From UBA10110 sp964354145 (GTDB taxonomy: Bacteria; Patescibacteriota; Kazan-3B-28; UBA10110), in NCBI GenBank assembly GCA_964354145.1, contig CAYGXX010000004.1, forward strand, positions 1 through 31,751: a DNA stretch of 31,751 bases, in the 5' to 3' direction. The notes under the pieces are model-generated. The model was not told the DNA's origin, searched no databases, and saw nothing but the letters and a program-made list of their open reading frames with translations. Each line of letters begins with the position of its first letter. Position 1 is the stretch's first letter. The position numbers and the translations under genes are program-made. This document shows positions 14,584 to 22,446 of this stretch, piece after piece.

Positions 14584-14589
14584 ATTATA
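14584..14589 (-). promoter_or_regulatory. -10 box of polA, predicted leaderless start
   Basis: On the minus strand TATAAT lies at 14589-14584, with 9 bases between it and the polA ATG. Transcription would begin within a few bases of the start codon, leaving no room for a Shine-Dalgarno. No good -35 box is visible at the usual spacing. Confidence 0.5.
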
Positions 14590-14654
14590 ACCTAGTTACC
14601 TATTGATTTTCTTCTCTGAACCCTCTGTATGGCAATAAAATTTGCTATACCCGG

Positions 14655-14684
14655 CAGTATACACGGTATATACCGTGTATACTG
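14655..14684. promoter_or_regulatory. 30-bp perfect palindrome, candidate operator
   Basis: The 15-base half-site CAGTATACACGGTAT is followed directly by its exact reverse complement, with no spacer. It lies about 65 bases upstream of the polA -10 box and about 30 bases beyond the terminator of the neighbouring two-gene module. Such long, spacer-free dyads are usually sites for dimeric or tetrameric repressors. No regulator gene is adjacent. Confidence 0.6.
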
Positions 14685-14712
14685 TTTATGGTAGGATTTA
14701 AAATTATAGAGT

Positions 14713-14744
14713 AAAAAATAAACGGGTCCTGGTAAGGACCCGTT
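14713..14744 (-). terminator. Strong intrinsic terminator of the two-gene module
   Basis: AACGGGTCCT (14721-14730), loop GGTA, and AGGACCCGTT (14735-14744) form a perfect 10-bp stem. On the minus strand it is followed by TTTATTTTTT. It lies about 25 bases after the stop of the zinc-ribbon-like gene. Confidence 0.9.
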
Positions 14745-14769
14745 GGGTTAGGTACAGAGGGGAGGGGGT

Positions 14770-15045
14770 TCAGCCGTCGTCGCTGCAGTCGTCATGCCTT
14801 TCGTCGTCAGCTGGTGGCTGTTCGACCTGGGCTGGCGGTTGCTGTTCTCCCCCGGTTGGTTCCCCTTTGACTGGTTGGTCGGTTTTCAGGTCAGCGAAAA
14901 GATCGCATCCGCATTTGCACATAGGTATTTCTCTGCCGTCGTGTCCATCCGCGTAGTCTTTAGTGGGGACTTCTTTATAGGCAGTGAGACAGTTCAAGCA
15001 ATAGCAGGTGTAGCCTTTCGCTAACATTTCTTCTCGGCTGCTCAC
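14770..15045 (-). CDS. Small cysteine-rich (zinc-ribbon-like) protein of unknown function
   Basis: The chosen start is the GTG at 15045, 7 bases after a perfect AAAGGAGG (15060-15053). An ATG six codons further upstream would put the Shine-Dalgarno inside the reading frame, so it is rejected. The 91-residue protein starts MSSREEMLAKGYTCYCLNCLTAY and has a second cluster CKCGCD, so two Cys groups (CYCLNC and CKCGC) could hold a metal ion. The C-terminal 35-40 residues are Pro/Gln/Asp-rich and probably disordered. I do not recognise the family. It is 24 bases after the 154-residue gene, shares its strong ribosome site at the same spacing, and is followed by its own terminator. Confidence 0.65.
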   Translation of the reverse strand: MSSREEMLAKGYTCYCLNCLTAYKEVPTKDYADGHDGREIPMCKCGCDLFADLKTDQPVKGEPTGGEQQPPAQVEQPPADDERHDDCSDDG

Positions 15046-15069
15046 CTTATCGCCTCCTTTCAAATCAGA

Positions 15070-15534
15070 TTAGTCCACGGGCTTTTTCTGCGCAGATTCC
15101 CATATGGAGGCGCAGACGGATGTCCATGTGGGCGGCCAATCCTTAGAACTAGGAGGAAGAATTGATCCGTGGATAGAGGCCTCTATGCCTGAATCCAAGG
15201 CGATCAATTTATGGGCCATTCCCCAGGTTATCCAACATACGGACATCATGTAGAGATTGCCTCGATAATCTTCTGGGACCGGATTTTCACCGGTGATTTC
15301 ACAGAGGGCCACAAACCAGTGGCCAGGTTTGATTACCAGCTCGCGTAAAATGAGCGGCACAACCTCCTGTCCCATCGCGATAATCGCTTGGTAATCAGGA
15401 TGCTGTGTTATCTCGGCGATAGAGGAAGAAAAGAGAACTTTAGGGTCTGCGTCCCACCGATCAGCTAATCGGTAAAATCTATCTTCCAGAGATTCATCAT
15501 CAGTCTGATCAAATTCGTCTCCGGGGTGGCACAT
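15070..15534 (-). CDS. Conserved protein of unknown function (HPDYQxIIxMG...GHWFxALxxITGENPV type)
   Basis: A 154-residue soluble protein. The central block HPDYQAIIAMGQEVVPLILR, then KPGHWFVALCEITGENPVPE and RGNLYMMSVCWITWG, matches a family I recall as widespread in bacteria (often of the form WF-x-AL-x-x-ITG-x-NPV...G...W-x-x-WG) without an assigned function. Here the C-terminus is about 40 residues longer than the block, ending in a Trp/Ser-rich tail. The start has an excellent AAGGAGG 7 bases upstream. With the cysteine-rich gene it forms a compact module with its own terminator. Its strong ribosome sites and G/C-richer look differ from the polA run, which hints at transfer. Confidence 0.65.
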   Translation of the reverse strand: MCHPGDEFDQTDDESLEDRFYRLADRWDADPKVLFSSSIAEITQHPDYQAIIAMGQEVVPLILRELVIKPGHWFVALCEITGENPVPEDYRGNLYMMSVCWITWGMAHKLIALDSGIEASIHGSILPPSSKDWPPTWTSVCASIWESAQKKPVD

Positions 15535-15604
15535 AGGTGCCCCTCCTTTTTAGAGTAGGGTATGGGGGTTTTACTCCCCAAAAAGATATGTGAAGGTGCT
15601 TTAC

Positions 15605-16534
15605 TTAATGCAATGAATAGGTGAGGGTGACGGTGGAGGTGACGGATAAACTGCCACTCTCTACGCCGGGGCTGGCGCCGCCTCCCATACCTTCCATTAG
15701 TCTGGTGCTGTTGTCGGTGGGGGCAGTTTCTTCTTGAATCGCTAGGACGTGACCTAATTTAGCTCCACTTAGGCTAGCGAGTTGGTTAGCCATATCTTTA
15801 GCGGAAGCAATGGCTTTTTCACGGGCTTCATTTTTCATTTCGGAGGGATCCTCGATGGTAAAGCTGATTTGGCTGATGTCGGTAGCGCCAGAATTGCCCA
15901 ATGTTTGCAAAATGGCATCGACTAGCTCTAGGTTGCGGATAGTCAGGCGCAAGAAATGATAAGTGGTGTAACCACTCAGGACTGATTTTTGCGATGTGCG
16001 ATAAATATAATCAGGGTTGATATTATAATTAATGGTTTGGATGTCCTCGGGCTTAATTTCGAAGAGCGCCAAATCGTTTTTGATCTTGGCGATGGCGTCG
16101 GCGTTGAGTTTTTGTGAATTAGCTAAATCCTTTGCCTCGCTCCGGACGCCGAAATCGATCTTGGCTACATCCGGCGTTGAATAAACGATACCAGTTCCAG
16201 TTACAGTAATGCCTTGAGGGTTACTCCAACCAAATAAGTTATTTTGGCTAAAAAAGGCGAAGGCTAATCCGGCCAGAGCAATAATAAACATCATTGTGAA
16301 GACCGCCATTGGGAAGGGATAGGCGGGTTTGGGTGGAGTAAGCGGAGAGAGAGCTGGTTGAGGAGCTACTGGAGGGAGGTTGAAAATCGAGGCGGGGGGT
16401 GGAGTAATAGGAAGATTCCCGGGCTTGGGTGTAGCAGTAGGAGGTGGGGTAGGGGCGGTGTAAGGCAGGGGTTGGTCCCATGGATTGGGCTGGGTCGGGG
16501 GAGTTACTGGGTTCAGATTCTCGTCAAATTCCAT
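15605..16534 (-). CDS. Membrane-anchored SIMPL (DUF541) domain protein
   Basis: A 309-residue protein. Residues 1-75 are very Pro-rich (PPTQPNPWDQPLPYTAPTPP and similar), then comes one membrane segment (AVFTMMFIIALAGLAFAFF, about 77-95). Next is a SIMPL domain: ITVTGTGIVYSTPDVAKIDFGV, then IKPEDIQTINYNINPDY, then DISQISFTIEDPSEMKNEAREKAIASAKDMANQLASLSG and a strand-rich end. These proteins lie outside the membrane in relatives (e.g. oxidative-stress protein YggE), with poorly known function. The cytoplasmic Pro-rich tail would be unusual for YggE. A Shine-Dalgarno AAAGGAG lies 4 bases before the start. It follows murE by 37 bases. Confidence 0.85.
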   Translation of the reverse strand: MEFDENLNPVTPPTQPNPWDQPLPYTAPTPPPTATPKPGNLPITPPPASIFNLPPVAPQPALSPLTPPKPAYPFPMAVFTMMFIIALAGLAFAFFSQNNLFGWSNPQGITVTGTGIVYSTPDVAKIDFGVRSEAKDLANSQKLNADAIAKIKNDLALFEIKPEDIQTINYNINPDYIYRTSQKSVLSGYTTYHFLRLTIRNLELVDAILQTLGNSGATDISQISFTIEDPSEMKNEAREKAIASAKDMANQLASLSGAKLGHVLAIQEETAPTDNSTRLMEGMGGGASPGVESGSLSVTSTVTLTYSLH

Positions 16535-16571
16535 AATTCTCCTTTTGAATTAGCTCTTAAACAGCTTATTA

Positions 16572-17903
16572 TTACATACTTTGGAGAATTTGTTGAACTA
16601 CCTCCCGCTCATTGTAAGGAGTTTTTTTGTCGCCCCGGACGATCACTGTTTGAGCCCCCATAGCTAAAAGAAGAATCAAATCGTTGGGCTTGGCATGAGT
16701 GAGCGCATGATGAACGGCAGATTTACGATCCAAAATGATATGCAGATTTTTCCCCTCCGTGAATTTATGCTTATCGATGCCGGGCAGGATTTCCTTGATG
16801 ATTTGCTGAGTATCTTCCGAGCCAGGGTCTTCTTCTGTCAAAACAATGTCATCAGCGAATTGCGAGGCGATTTGCGCCAGGATGGGGCGCTTGGCTTTAT
16901 CGCGGTTGCCGGTGGCGCCAAACACGGCGATTAATTTGCCGCGCACGATCGGGCGGAGAGCCTCAAAAACTTTTTGGAAGCCATCTGGTGTGTGGGCGTA
17001 ATCAATGATAATATCTAAATCCTTATTATTAGGCACATATTCCATTCTTCCGGGCACTTGCCAGACGCTTTCAACGCCTTGTTGGATGGTCTGGATATCA
17101 ATCCCTAGGGCAAAAGCGCTGCTCGCGGCGGCTAAAGCATTAAAAACATTGAACCGTCCCGGCAGATGCAGTTTAATATCAATACTGCCCCTGGGAGTGT
17201 TGAGAGTAAAGTAGGTGTGTTGCCGCCCTTCGTGAATGTTGTTGGCCCAAAGCAGGGAATCGGGGGCTTCGGGAGTTTCAACTTTGTCTATGGCGAAATA
17301 AAATTTTTGATCGGCGGGGAACTGGTCAAAATAGGGAGCGCTGGGGTCGTTCAAGTTGACGATAGAGATTTTTGGCATCCCGGGTTTGCGCAGGCTGTCG
17401 GTTAGTTCACGAAAAAGCTTGCTCTTGGCGACTTTGTAATTTTCGAAGGTTTTATGGTAATCCAGATGATCGTGGGTGATGTTGGTGAATACTGCTACGT
17501 CGTAAAAGATACCCCAAGTACGATGCTGCACCAGGGCGTGCGAGGTGGTTTCCACGATCGCATACTGGCAGTTGTTGTTAGCCATTTGCCGCAGCAGCCC
17601 CTGCAGAGCAAAGGGGCTTAGGGTCGTCATCTTGGTCTCGTTGACCCATTTTCTGCTCCCCGTCCAGATATTTACCGTGGTAGCTATACCTACTCGGGCG
17701 CCACTAGCTTCCAGGATGTGTGCCAGGATATTAGCGGTAGTGGTTTTGCCGTTGGTGCCGGTAATCCCGATCACTCGCATTTTAGTAGAGGGGAAGCCGT
17801 AGACTGTAGCCGCGGTAATTCCTTGGGTGCGATGATAGGCGTCGTAAAGCCAGGGCATACTATACAGCACTGGGCGCAGCAATTTCTTTATTTGCTTAAG
17901 CAT
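16572..17903 (-). CDS. murE: MurE-like UDP-MurNAc-tripeptide ligase, short N-terminus
   Basis: A 443-residue Mur ligase. The ATP loop is GITGTNGKTTT (46-56), ETTSHAL and NITHDHLDYH (141-150) hold the metal/ATP residues, and DYAHTPDGF (301-309) and GATGNRDKAKRP (330-341) are MurE-type. The order and spacing fit MurE, which adds the third amino acid to UDP-MurNAc-L-Ala-D-Glu. Only about 42 residues precede the ATP loop, so most of the uridine-binding N-terminal domain is missing. In the DAP-specific DNPR position it has EEDPGSED (357-364), with no arginine, which argues against meso-DAP as substrate. The start overlaps the FemAB gene by 8 bases. A different Mur-ligase-like role is possible. Confidence 0.85.
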   Translation of the reverse strand: MLKQIKKLLRPVLYSMPWLYDAYHRTQGITAATVYGFPSTKMRVIGITGTNGKTTTANILAHILEASGARVGIATTVNIWTGSRKWVNETKMTTLSPFALQGLLRQMANNNCQYAIVETTSHALVQHRTWGIFYDVAVFTNITHDHLDYHKTFENYKVAKSKLFRELTDSLRKPGMPKISIVNLNDPSAPYFDQFPADQKFYFAIDKVETPEAPDSLLWANNIHEGRQHTYFTLNTPRGSIDIKLHLPGRFNVFNALAAASSAFALGIDIQTIQQGVESVWQVPGRMEYVPNNKDLDIIIDYAHTPDGFQKVFEALRPIVRGKLIAVFGATGNRDKAKRPILAQIASQFADDIVLTEEDPGSEDTQQIIKEILPGIDKHKFTEGKNLHIILDRKSAVHHALTHAKPNDLILLLAMGAQTVIVRGDKKTPYNEREVVQQILQSM

Positions 17904-18921
17904 ATTTTTTATAAGTCAGTAACTGATATAGTTTAAACCAAGGCTTGTGGAGTGGCAATTCTAGATTACCCACATACTCAATCGGATCGCCCCCGAACCC
18001 TAGTTTGAATCTAGTAATCCCAGCCCAAGCGTGTTGACTGGCTAAACTAATACCGCCGAAGTCATAGGTGGCACAGTCTCGCCTTTTGGCTGCTTTAATG
18101 ATCTCCCAATGCAGAAGGTAGGGTGCCTGTTTTTCTCGATTAAGATTGCTGGAGGCGCCGTGCAGGTAACTAGCAACTGAGCCGAACCAAGAAACTAAGG
18201 CGGCAGCTAAGGGGGTTTGCTCATCGTAAGCAATAAACAGGGACATCATATTTTGAGCTCCTAATACCGCTAGTTGCTGATGATAGTAATTGTCAGAATG
18301 AGGAGTGAAGCGGTCGCGGAGGGCGGTTTCATGCATCAATTGATTAAAAATGGCAATGTCGCTAGGTTGAGTGGTTTCGCGGACGGTAATGCCTTTCTTT
18401 TCCGCTAGACGGATGTTATACCGAGTTTTAGATTTCATCTGCACTAATAAATTTATTGTCCGTGGGCTAATGTCCAATAATAGGTTGGTTTTGGGCTGGG
18501 TGGATTTGGGGGAGAGGACAAATCCTAGGGATTTATAAATTGATAGAGAGGTGGCGTCATCGGCGAGAAGCGGAGGATCCGTGCGGAAGAAAATGATTTT
18601 TTCGGATTCAGCTAGTTTATGGATTTTATCAATTATTAACTTCATGGCTTGGTGTTGCTGGTGAACGGGGAGGTTTTTATTGAGGAGGAGCGCCCGAGGG
18701 GCATATAAGATATGTAACCCCAACTTTAAGGGCAACTTGATAATAAGTAATTGGGCAACAGTTTGCCCTGATTCAGTAACTCCCAACCGCCATATTTTGT
18801 AGTTGAGAGATTTTTGAAATTCTCCCCAGTGCCAGCTTTGGAGCAGGGTACTGTCGGGGTGCTGCAGGATAAAATAATCCCAGCTTTTAGGGTCTAGGCC
18901 CTGGTTAATGTGTAATTCCAT
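17896..18921 (-). CDS. FemAB-family peptidoglycan bridge aminoacyltransferase
   Basis: A 341-residue double-GNAT protein. LLQSWHWGEFQKSLNYKIWRLGV is the N-terminal FemAB signature. MKSKTRYNIRLAEKKGITVRE is the family link, PYLLHWEIIKAAKRRDCATYDFGG the second GNAT core, and GITRFKLGFGGDPIEYVGNLELPL the ending. Such enzymes use aminoacyl-tRNA to add residues to the third amino acid of the peptidoglycan stem. It overlaps the MurE-like gene by 8 bases, so the two steps (third residue and bridge) are coupled. A -10 box only 6 bases upstream of the ATG predicts a leaderless mRNA. The amino acid is unknown. Confidence 0.9.
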   Translation of the reverse strand: MELHINQGLDPKSWDYFILQHPDSTLLQSWHWGEFQKSLNYKIWRLGVTESGQTVAQLLIIKLPLKLGLHILYAPRALLLNKNLPVHQQHQAMKLIIDKIHKLAESEKIIFFRTDPPLLADDATSLSIYKSLGFVLSPKSTQPKTNLLLDISPRTINLLVQMKSKTRYNIRLAEKKGITVRETTQPSDIAIFNQLMHETALRDRFTPHSDNYYHQQLAVLGAQNMMSLFIAYDEQTPLAAALVSWFGSVASYLHGASSNLNREKQAPYLLHWEIIKAAKRRDCATYDFGGISLASQHAWAGITRFKLGFGGDPIEYVGNLELPLHKPWFKLYQLLTYKKYA

Positions 18922-18927
18922 ATTATC

Positions 18928-18933
18928 ATTATA
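18928..18933 (-). promoter_or_regulatory. -10 box of the FemAB/murE run, predicted leaderless start
   Basis: TATAAT (18933-18928 on the minus strand) is 6 bases from the ATG of the FemAB gene. The transcript would start at or next to the start codon. No clear -35 is seen. Confidence 0.55.
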
Positions 18934-18951
18934 CGCGAAGCACTTATTGCG

Positions 18952-19055
18952 CCGTCATTCTGGCTTTCTCCTTGTCATTCCGGACTTGATCCGGAATCTA
19001 GGCCTGGATCCTGAATCCGAACTTGGCCTTTGGCCAGTCGGTCCAGGATGACGAT
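18952..19055. repeat. Intergenic GTCATTC/GGATGAC-type repeat block
   Basis: It fills most of the divergent gap between the FemAB gene and tsaD. It begins CGTCATTCTGG, contains an inner dyad TTCCGGACTTGATCCGGAA, and ends CCAGGATGACGAT, so the ends are inverted and the block can fold into long stems. Related blocks are at 20126 and 23204, and a shorter one near 9236. No coding capacity. Confidence 0.7.
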
Positions 19056-19089
19056 ACAAAGTAAACATCGTCATTTTCAGCTCTGGCTG

Positions 19090-19098
19090 TGATATATT
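19090..19098 (+). promoter_or_regulatory. Extended -10 promoter of tsaD, predicted leaderless start
   Basis: TGATATATT (19090-19098) has the TGn extension and a near-consensus -10, ending 6 bases before the tsaD ATG. Initiation would fall at the start codon. Confidence 0.55.
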
Positions 19099-19104
19099 TT
19101 AGCT

Positions 19105-20088
19105 ATGCTTATTCTTGGGGTTGAAACTAGCTGTGATGACACTGGAGCGGCATTGGTCAAGGATGGTCGCGAGATTTTAGGGTCGCTGGTGGCTTCTCAG
19201 GTTAAATTGCATAGTAAGTTTGGTGGAGTAGTGCCGGAAGTAGCTTCTCGGAAACATCTGGAGGTAATTTTAGCATTGATTGATAAGCTGTTTAGGCAAA
19301 CTGGTTTAACTTACGATAAAATTGACGCTATTGCCGTGACAAGTGGACCAGGTTTGTTGGGATCGCTTCTGGTTGGCATTAATACCGCTAAAACCTTAGC
19401 TTATTTATGGAAAAAACCTTTAATAGAAGTCGATCACTTGATTGGACATATTTACAGCAATTGGCTGACTAATAAAATTCCTCCCCGATGGCCGATGTTA
19501 GCCTTAATTGTGAGTGGCGGGCATACTGAATTAGTACTGATGAAAGGCTGGAGTAAATTCCAGAGTGTAGGGGGCACCCGAGACGATGCGGCGGGAGAGG
19601 CTTTTGATAAAGCGGCAAAAATTTTGGGTCTGGGCTATCCCGGAGGACCAGTGATTGCTAAAGCAGCGAAAGCGGGTAAAACTCCTAAATTGCCGCGACC
19701 GATGATTGATGACGGATTAGATATGAGTTTTTCTGGTCTCAAGACCGCTTTAAATAAAATTGCCAAACAATATAACAAAGCTGCATTAGCCTATGAATTT
19801 CAAGAATCAATAGTAGACGTGCTAGCCGTCAAGGTAGAGCGGGCAATTAAAAAATATCAACCCAGCACCGTCTTATTAGCGGGAGGAGTAGCGGCTAATC
19901 AGGCTTTGCGAGAAAGATTAGCTAGTGTCGCCAAGCGCTGGGGAATAAAATATTTTGTGCCTCAACTGTCGTACTGTATGGATAATGCGGCAATGGTGGC
20001 TCTGGCAGCCTATTTTTTAAAAGGAGTGGGGAAAGACCTCTGGTATAATGTAAAGGTTAAAACCAATAGCGAACTTGCTTTGCATTGA
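19105..20088 (+). CDS. tsaD: tRNA N6-threonylcarbamoyltransferase TsaD
   Basis: A 327-residue ASKHA-fold protein. It opens MLILGVETSCDDTGAALV. The metal-binding histidines are in HLIGH (His111, His115). SGGHTEL and GGTRDDAAGEAFDKAAKILGLGYPGG are the core family motifs, followed by GGVAANQALR and the metal Asp in YCMDNAAM. With TsaB, TsaC and TsaE it makes the t6A base at position 37 of ANN-decoding tRNAs. None of those partners is in the window. Length is normal. No Shine-Dalgarno is visible, which fits the predicted leaderless transcript. Confidence 0.97.
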   Translation: MLILGVETSCDDTGAALVKDGREILGSLVASQVKLHSKFGGVVPEVASRKHLEVILALIDKLFRQTGLTYDKIDAIAVTSGPGLLGSLLVGINTAKTLAYLWKKPLIEVDHLIGHIYSNWLTNKIPPRWPMLALIVSGGHTELVLMKGWSKFQSVGGTRDDAAGEAFDKAAKILGLGYPGGPVIAKAAKAGKTPKLPRPMIDDGLDMSFSGLKTALNKIAKQYNKAALAYEFQESIVDVLAVKVERAIKKYQPSTVLLAGGVAANQALRERLASVAKRWGIKYFVPQLSYCMDNAAMVALAAYFLKGVGKDLWYNVKVKTNSELALH

Positions 20089-20125
20089 CCCCATTAGAAG
20101 CACTCTACTAAGTATCAAGCTCATA

Positions 20126-20242
20126 TCGTCATGCTGAATTTATTTCAGCATCTCCAGGGGAGAGATCCTGAATTATAGTTAGATCCTTCGACTTCGCTCA
20201 GGATGACAAAGCAAGGAAGTCTTTGTCAGTTCAGGATGACGG
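20126..20242. repeat. Intergenic GTCATGCTGA/GGATGAC-type repeat block
   Basis: It lies between tsaD and valS. A local dyad ATGCTGAATTTATTTCAGCAT opens it, one base beyond which the unit TCCTTCGACTTCGCTCAGGA (20173-20192) and two GGATGAC ends follow. It is a mosaic of the same kind as the blocks at 18952 and 23204. Confidence 0.7.
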
Positions 20243-20295
20243 GAAACATTATTTAATGACTAATTTATTATCAGATACCATATTCTTAACCAGTC

Positions 20296-20312
20296 GGGAG
20301 CCCTGGGCTTCC
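20296..20312 (+). other. Small hairpin upstream of valS start
   Basis: GGGAGCC-CTG-GGCTTCC can form a 7-bp stem (one G-U pair) with a 3-base loop, 13 bases before the GTG start of valS. There is no U-tract after it, so it is not a terminator. It might affect initiation. No T-box or other known riboswitch pattern is visible. Confidence 0.3.
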
Positions 20313-20325
20313 TGCTTCTAACAGG

Positions 20326-22446
20326 GTGAATAAAGAAATCCCTAAAGTTTTTGAGCACCAAAAAATAGAACCCGAGCTGTATGCCAAATGGGAGCAGTCA
20401 GGTTTATTTACTCCTAAAATAGAGCCCACTAAAAAGCCCTATACGATTATCATGCCGCCGCCGAATGCCTATGATAAGTTGCATATCGGTCATGCTTTGG
20501 TTATGGCTATAGAAGATATTATGGTGAGGTACCATCGGCTAAAAGGGGAACCAACACTCTGGCTCCCGGGGGCTGACCATGCAGCGCTGGCGAGCCAAGT
20601 ATTCTTTGAAAAAGTATTAAAGGAAAAGGAGGGCTTAAGCCGCTATGATTTAGGGCGCGAAAAATTTATCCAGCGTTTGCACGAATTTATGGCGGAGAAA
20701 CGGGAAGTTATGGAAGATCAGCTGCGCCGCTTGGGAGCCAGCTGTGATTGGACTCGCAAGAAATTCACTTTAGATGAAGATGTTAGTTATGCCGTCCGGT
20801 ACACTTTTAAAAAGATGTATGACGAAGGTCTATTGTACCGGGGGGAGCGGGCCGTGAACTGGTGCCCCCGTTGTGCTACATTTTTGTCAGATTTAGAAGT
20901 TGACCACAAGGATAGCCAAAGCCAATTAGTTTATATTAAATATCCTATCAAGGACGAAGCCAACAAATATATAACTGTTGCTACCACTCGCCCGGAAACT
21001 ATGTTGGGGGATACGGCGGTAGCCGTTAATCCGGCAGATAAACGGTTTAAGGATATGGTGGGGAAAACGGCGATCTTGCCTTTAATGGGTCGGGAGATCC
21101 CCATTATTACTGATGACTACGTGGCAATGGAGTTTGGTACCGGAGCAGTTAAGATTACTCCTGCGCACGATCTGAATGATTTTGAGATTGGTCAGCGGCA
21201 TAGTTTGCCGGCAGTGTCTGTCATCGGACCAGATTTAAAAATGACGGCTGAGGCGGGCAAGTTTGCCGGTATGACCACTAAGGCAGCAGCGGGAGCCATC
21301 GTCAAGGAGCTGACCAAGCAAGGGCTCATCGAAAAGACCGAGCCTTATCAGAATGCTGTTAGTATTTGTGAGCGTTGCAAAACGAGACTGGAGCCGCTTA
21401 TCTCCAAACAGTGGTTTATCAAGATCAAGCCTTTAGCCGGACCAGCTATTCAGGCAGTAGCCAAGGGAGAGATAAAATTTATTCCTGACCATTTCGAGAA
21501 AGTGTATATGCACTGGATGGAAAATATCCACGATTGGAATATCAGCCGCCAGCTGTGGTGGGGGCATCGCATCCCGGTTTATTATTGTGAGAGTAATCCC
21601 GACCACTTTGTCGTGAGCGTTGATCCAGTCGATAAATGCCCCGAATGCGGGGGGAGAGCCGAACAGGATGAAGATACCCTAGATACTTGGTTTTCCTCTG
21701 GTCAATGGCCGTTTACTACTTTGGGGTGGCCAAAAGAAACCGCTGATTTCAAATATTTCTATCCCACTACCATGATGGAAACGGCTTATGATATCCTGTT
21801 CTTTTGGATAGCCAGGATGATTATGATGGGGATATATTGTACCGGCAAGATTCCCTTCGAACTAGTTTATTTTAATGGTTTGGTTCGAGATAAAACAGGA
21901 GCTAAAATCTCTAAATCCAAAGGTAATGTTATTGATCCCTTGGAGATGGTAGAGAAATATGGCGCCGATGCCTTGCGGTTGGGCTTATTGGCAGGGATGG
22001 CTCCCGGCAATGACAGTATTATTTCGGAAGAGAAGATCCGCGGCTACCGCAATTTCGCGAATAAGATTTGGAACGCTGCTCGATTTATTCAACTTAGCGC
22101 CGGGGCAGAAATTAAACTGGAAGATGTTAAACTGGCGGCAGAGGACGAGCAAGCGATCAAGGAATTTAAAGGGATAACAAAAACAGTTACTGGGCATATG
22201 GATAAATATCGGCTGGCTCAGGCTGTTGAGCTCCTATACGATTATTTTTGGCATCAGTTCTGCGATAAATATATTGAATCCGCCAAAACTCGCCTCAAAA
22301 CGGACAAATCAGCCGAAGCCACCCTGCATTATATTCTTAAAAACTGCCTCATTGTGTTGCACCCCTTTGTGCCATTTGTGACCGAGGCAGTCTGGCAAAA
22401 TCTCTATGCTGGATTATTGCTGGGAGAGAAATGGCCGCTTGACTGA
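20326..22446 (+). CDS. valS: Valyl-tRNA synthetase, C-terminally short
   Basis: A 706-residue class I synthetase with a GTG start (ACAGG before it, no strong Shine-Dalgarno). HIGH is intact (KLHIGHAL, 53-56). The editing domain has VATTRPETMLGDTAVAV, zinc-type Cys pairs occur (CPRC, CERC, CPEC), and EDTLDTWFSSGQWPF and DILFFWIARMIMMG are ValS-type. KMSKS is KISKSKGN at about 527. The anticodon-binding helices run to FVPFVTEAVWQNLYAGLLLG and the protein stops after GEKWPLD. Other bacterial ValS continue for roughly 100-200 more residues, ending in a coiled coil that contacts tRNA. The end overlaps the opposite-strand gene by 33 bases. Confidence 0.93.
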   Translation: MNKEIPKVFEHQKIEPELYAKWEQSGLFTPKIEPTKKPYTIIMPPPNAYDKLHIGHALVMAIEDIMVRYHRLKGEPTLWLPGADHAALASQVFFEKVLKEKEGLSRYDLGREKFIQRLHEFMAEKREVMEDQLRRLGASCDWTRKKFTLDEDVSYAVRYTFKKMYDEGLLYRGERAVNWCPRCATFLSDLEVDHKDSQSQLVYIKYPIKDEANKYITVATTRPETMLGDTAVAVNPADKRFKDMVGKTAILPLMGREIPIITDDYVAMEFGTGAVKITPAHDLNDFEIGQRHSLPAVSVIGPDLKMTAEAGKFAGMTTKAAAGAIVKELTKQGLIEKTEPYQNAVSICERCKTRLEPLISKQWFIKIKPLAGPAIQAVAKGEIKFIPDHFEKVYMHWMENIHDWNISRQLWWGHRIPVYYCESNPDHFVVSVDPVDKCPECGGRAEQDEDTLDTWFSSGQWPFTTLGWPKETADFKYFYPTTMMETAYDILFFWIARMIMMGIYCTGKIPFELVYFNGLVRDKTGAKISKSKGNVIDPLEMVEKYGADALRLGLLAGMAPGNDSIISEEKIRGYRNFANKIWNAARFIQLSAGAEIKLEDVKLAAEDEQAIKEFKGITKTVTGHMDKYRLAQAVELLYDYFWHQFCDKYIESAKTRLKTDKSAEATLHYILKNCLIVLHPFVPFVTEAVWQNLYAGLLLGEKWPLD

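Noticed and set aside
14655..14684. Chromosome dimer resolution site (dif) at the 30-bp palindrome
   Set aside because: A dif site has two imperfect 11-bp arms around a 6-8 bp centre. This dyad is perfect and spacer-free, and it lies close to the origin region rather than the terminus.
15046..15063. ATG start of the cysteine-rich gene at 15063
   Set aside because: The first codons would be the Shine-Dalgarno itself (AAAGGAGG). The GTG at 15045 is at the right spacing.
20243..20325. T-box or other riboswitch before valS
   Set aside because: No T-box sequence, specifier loop or terminator/antiterminator pair is visible; only a small 7-bp hairpin.
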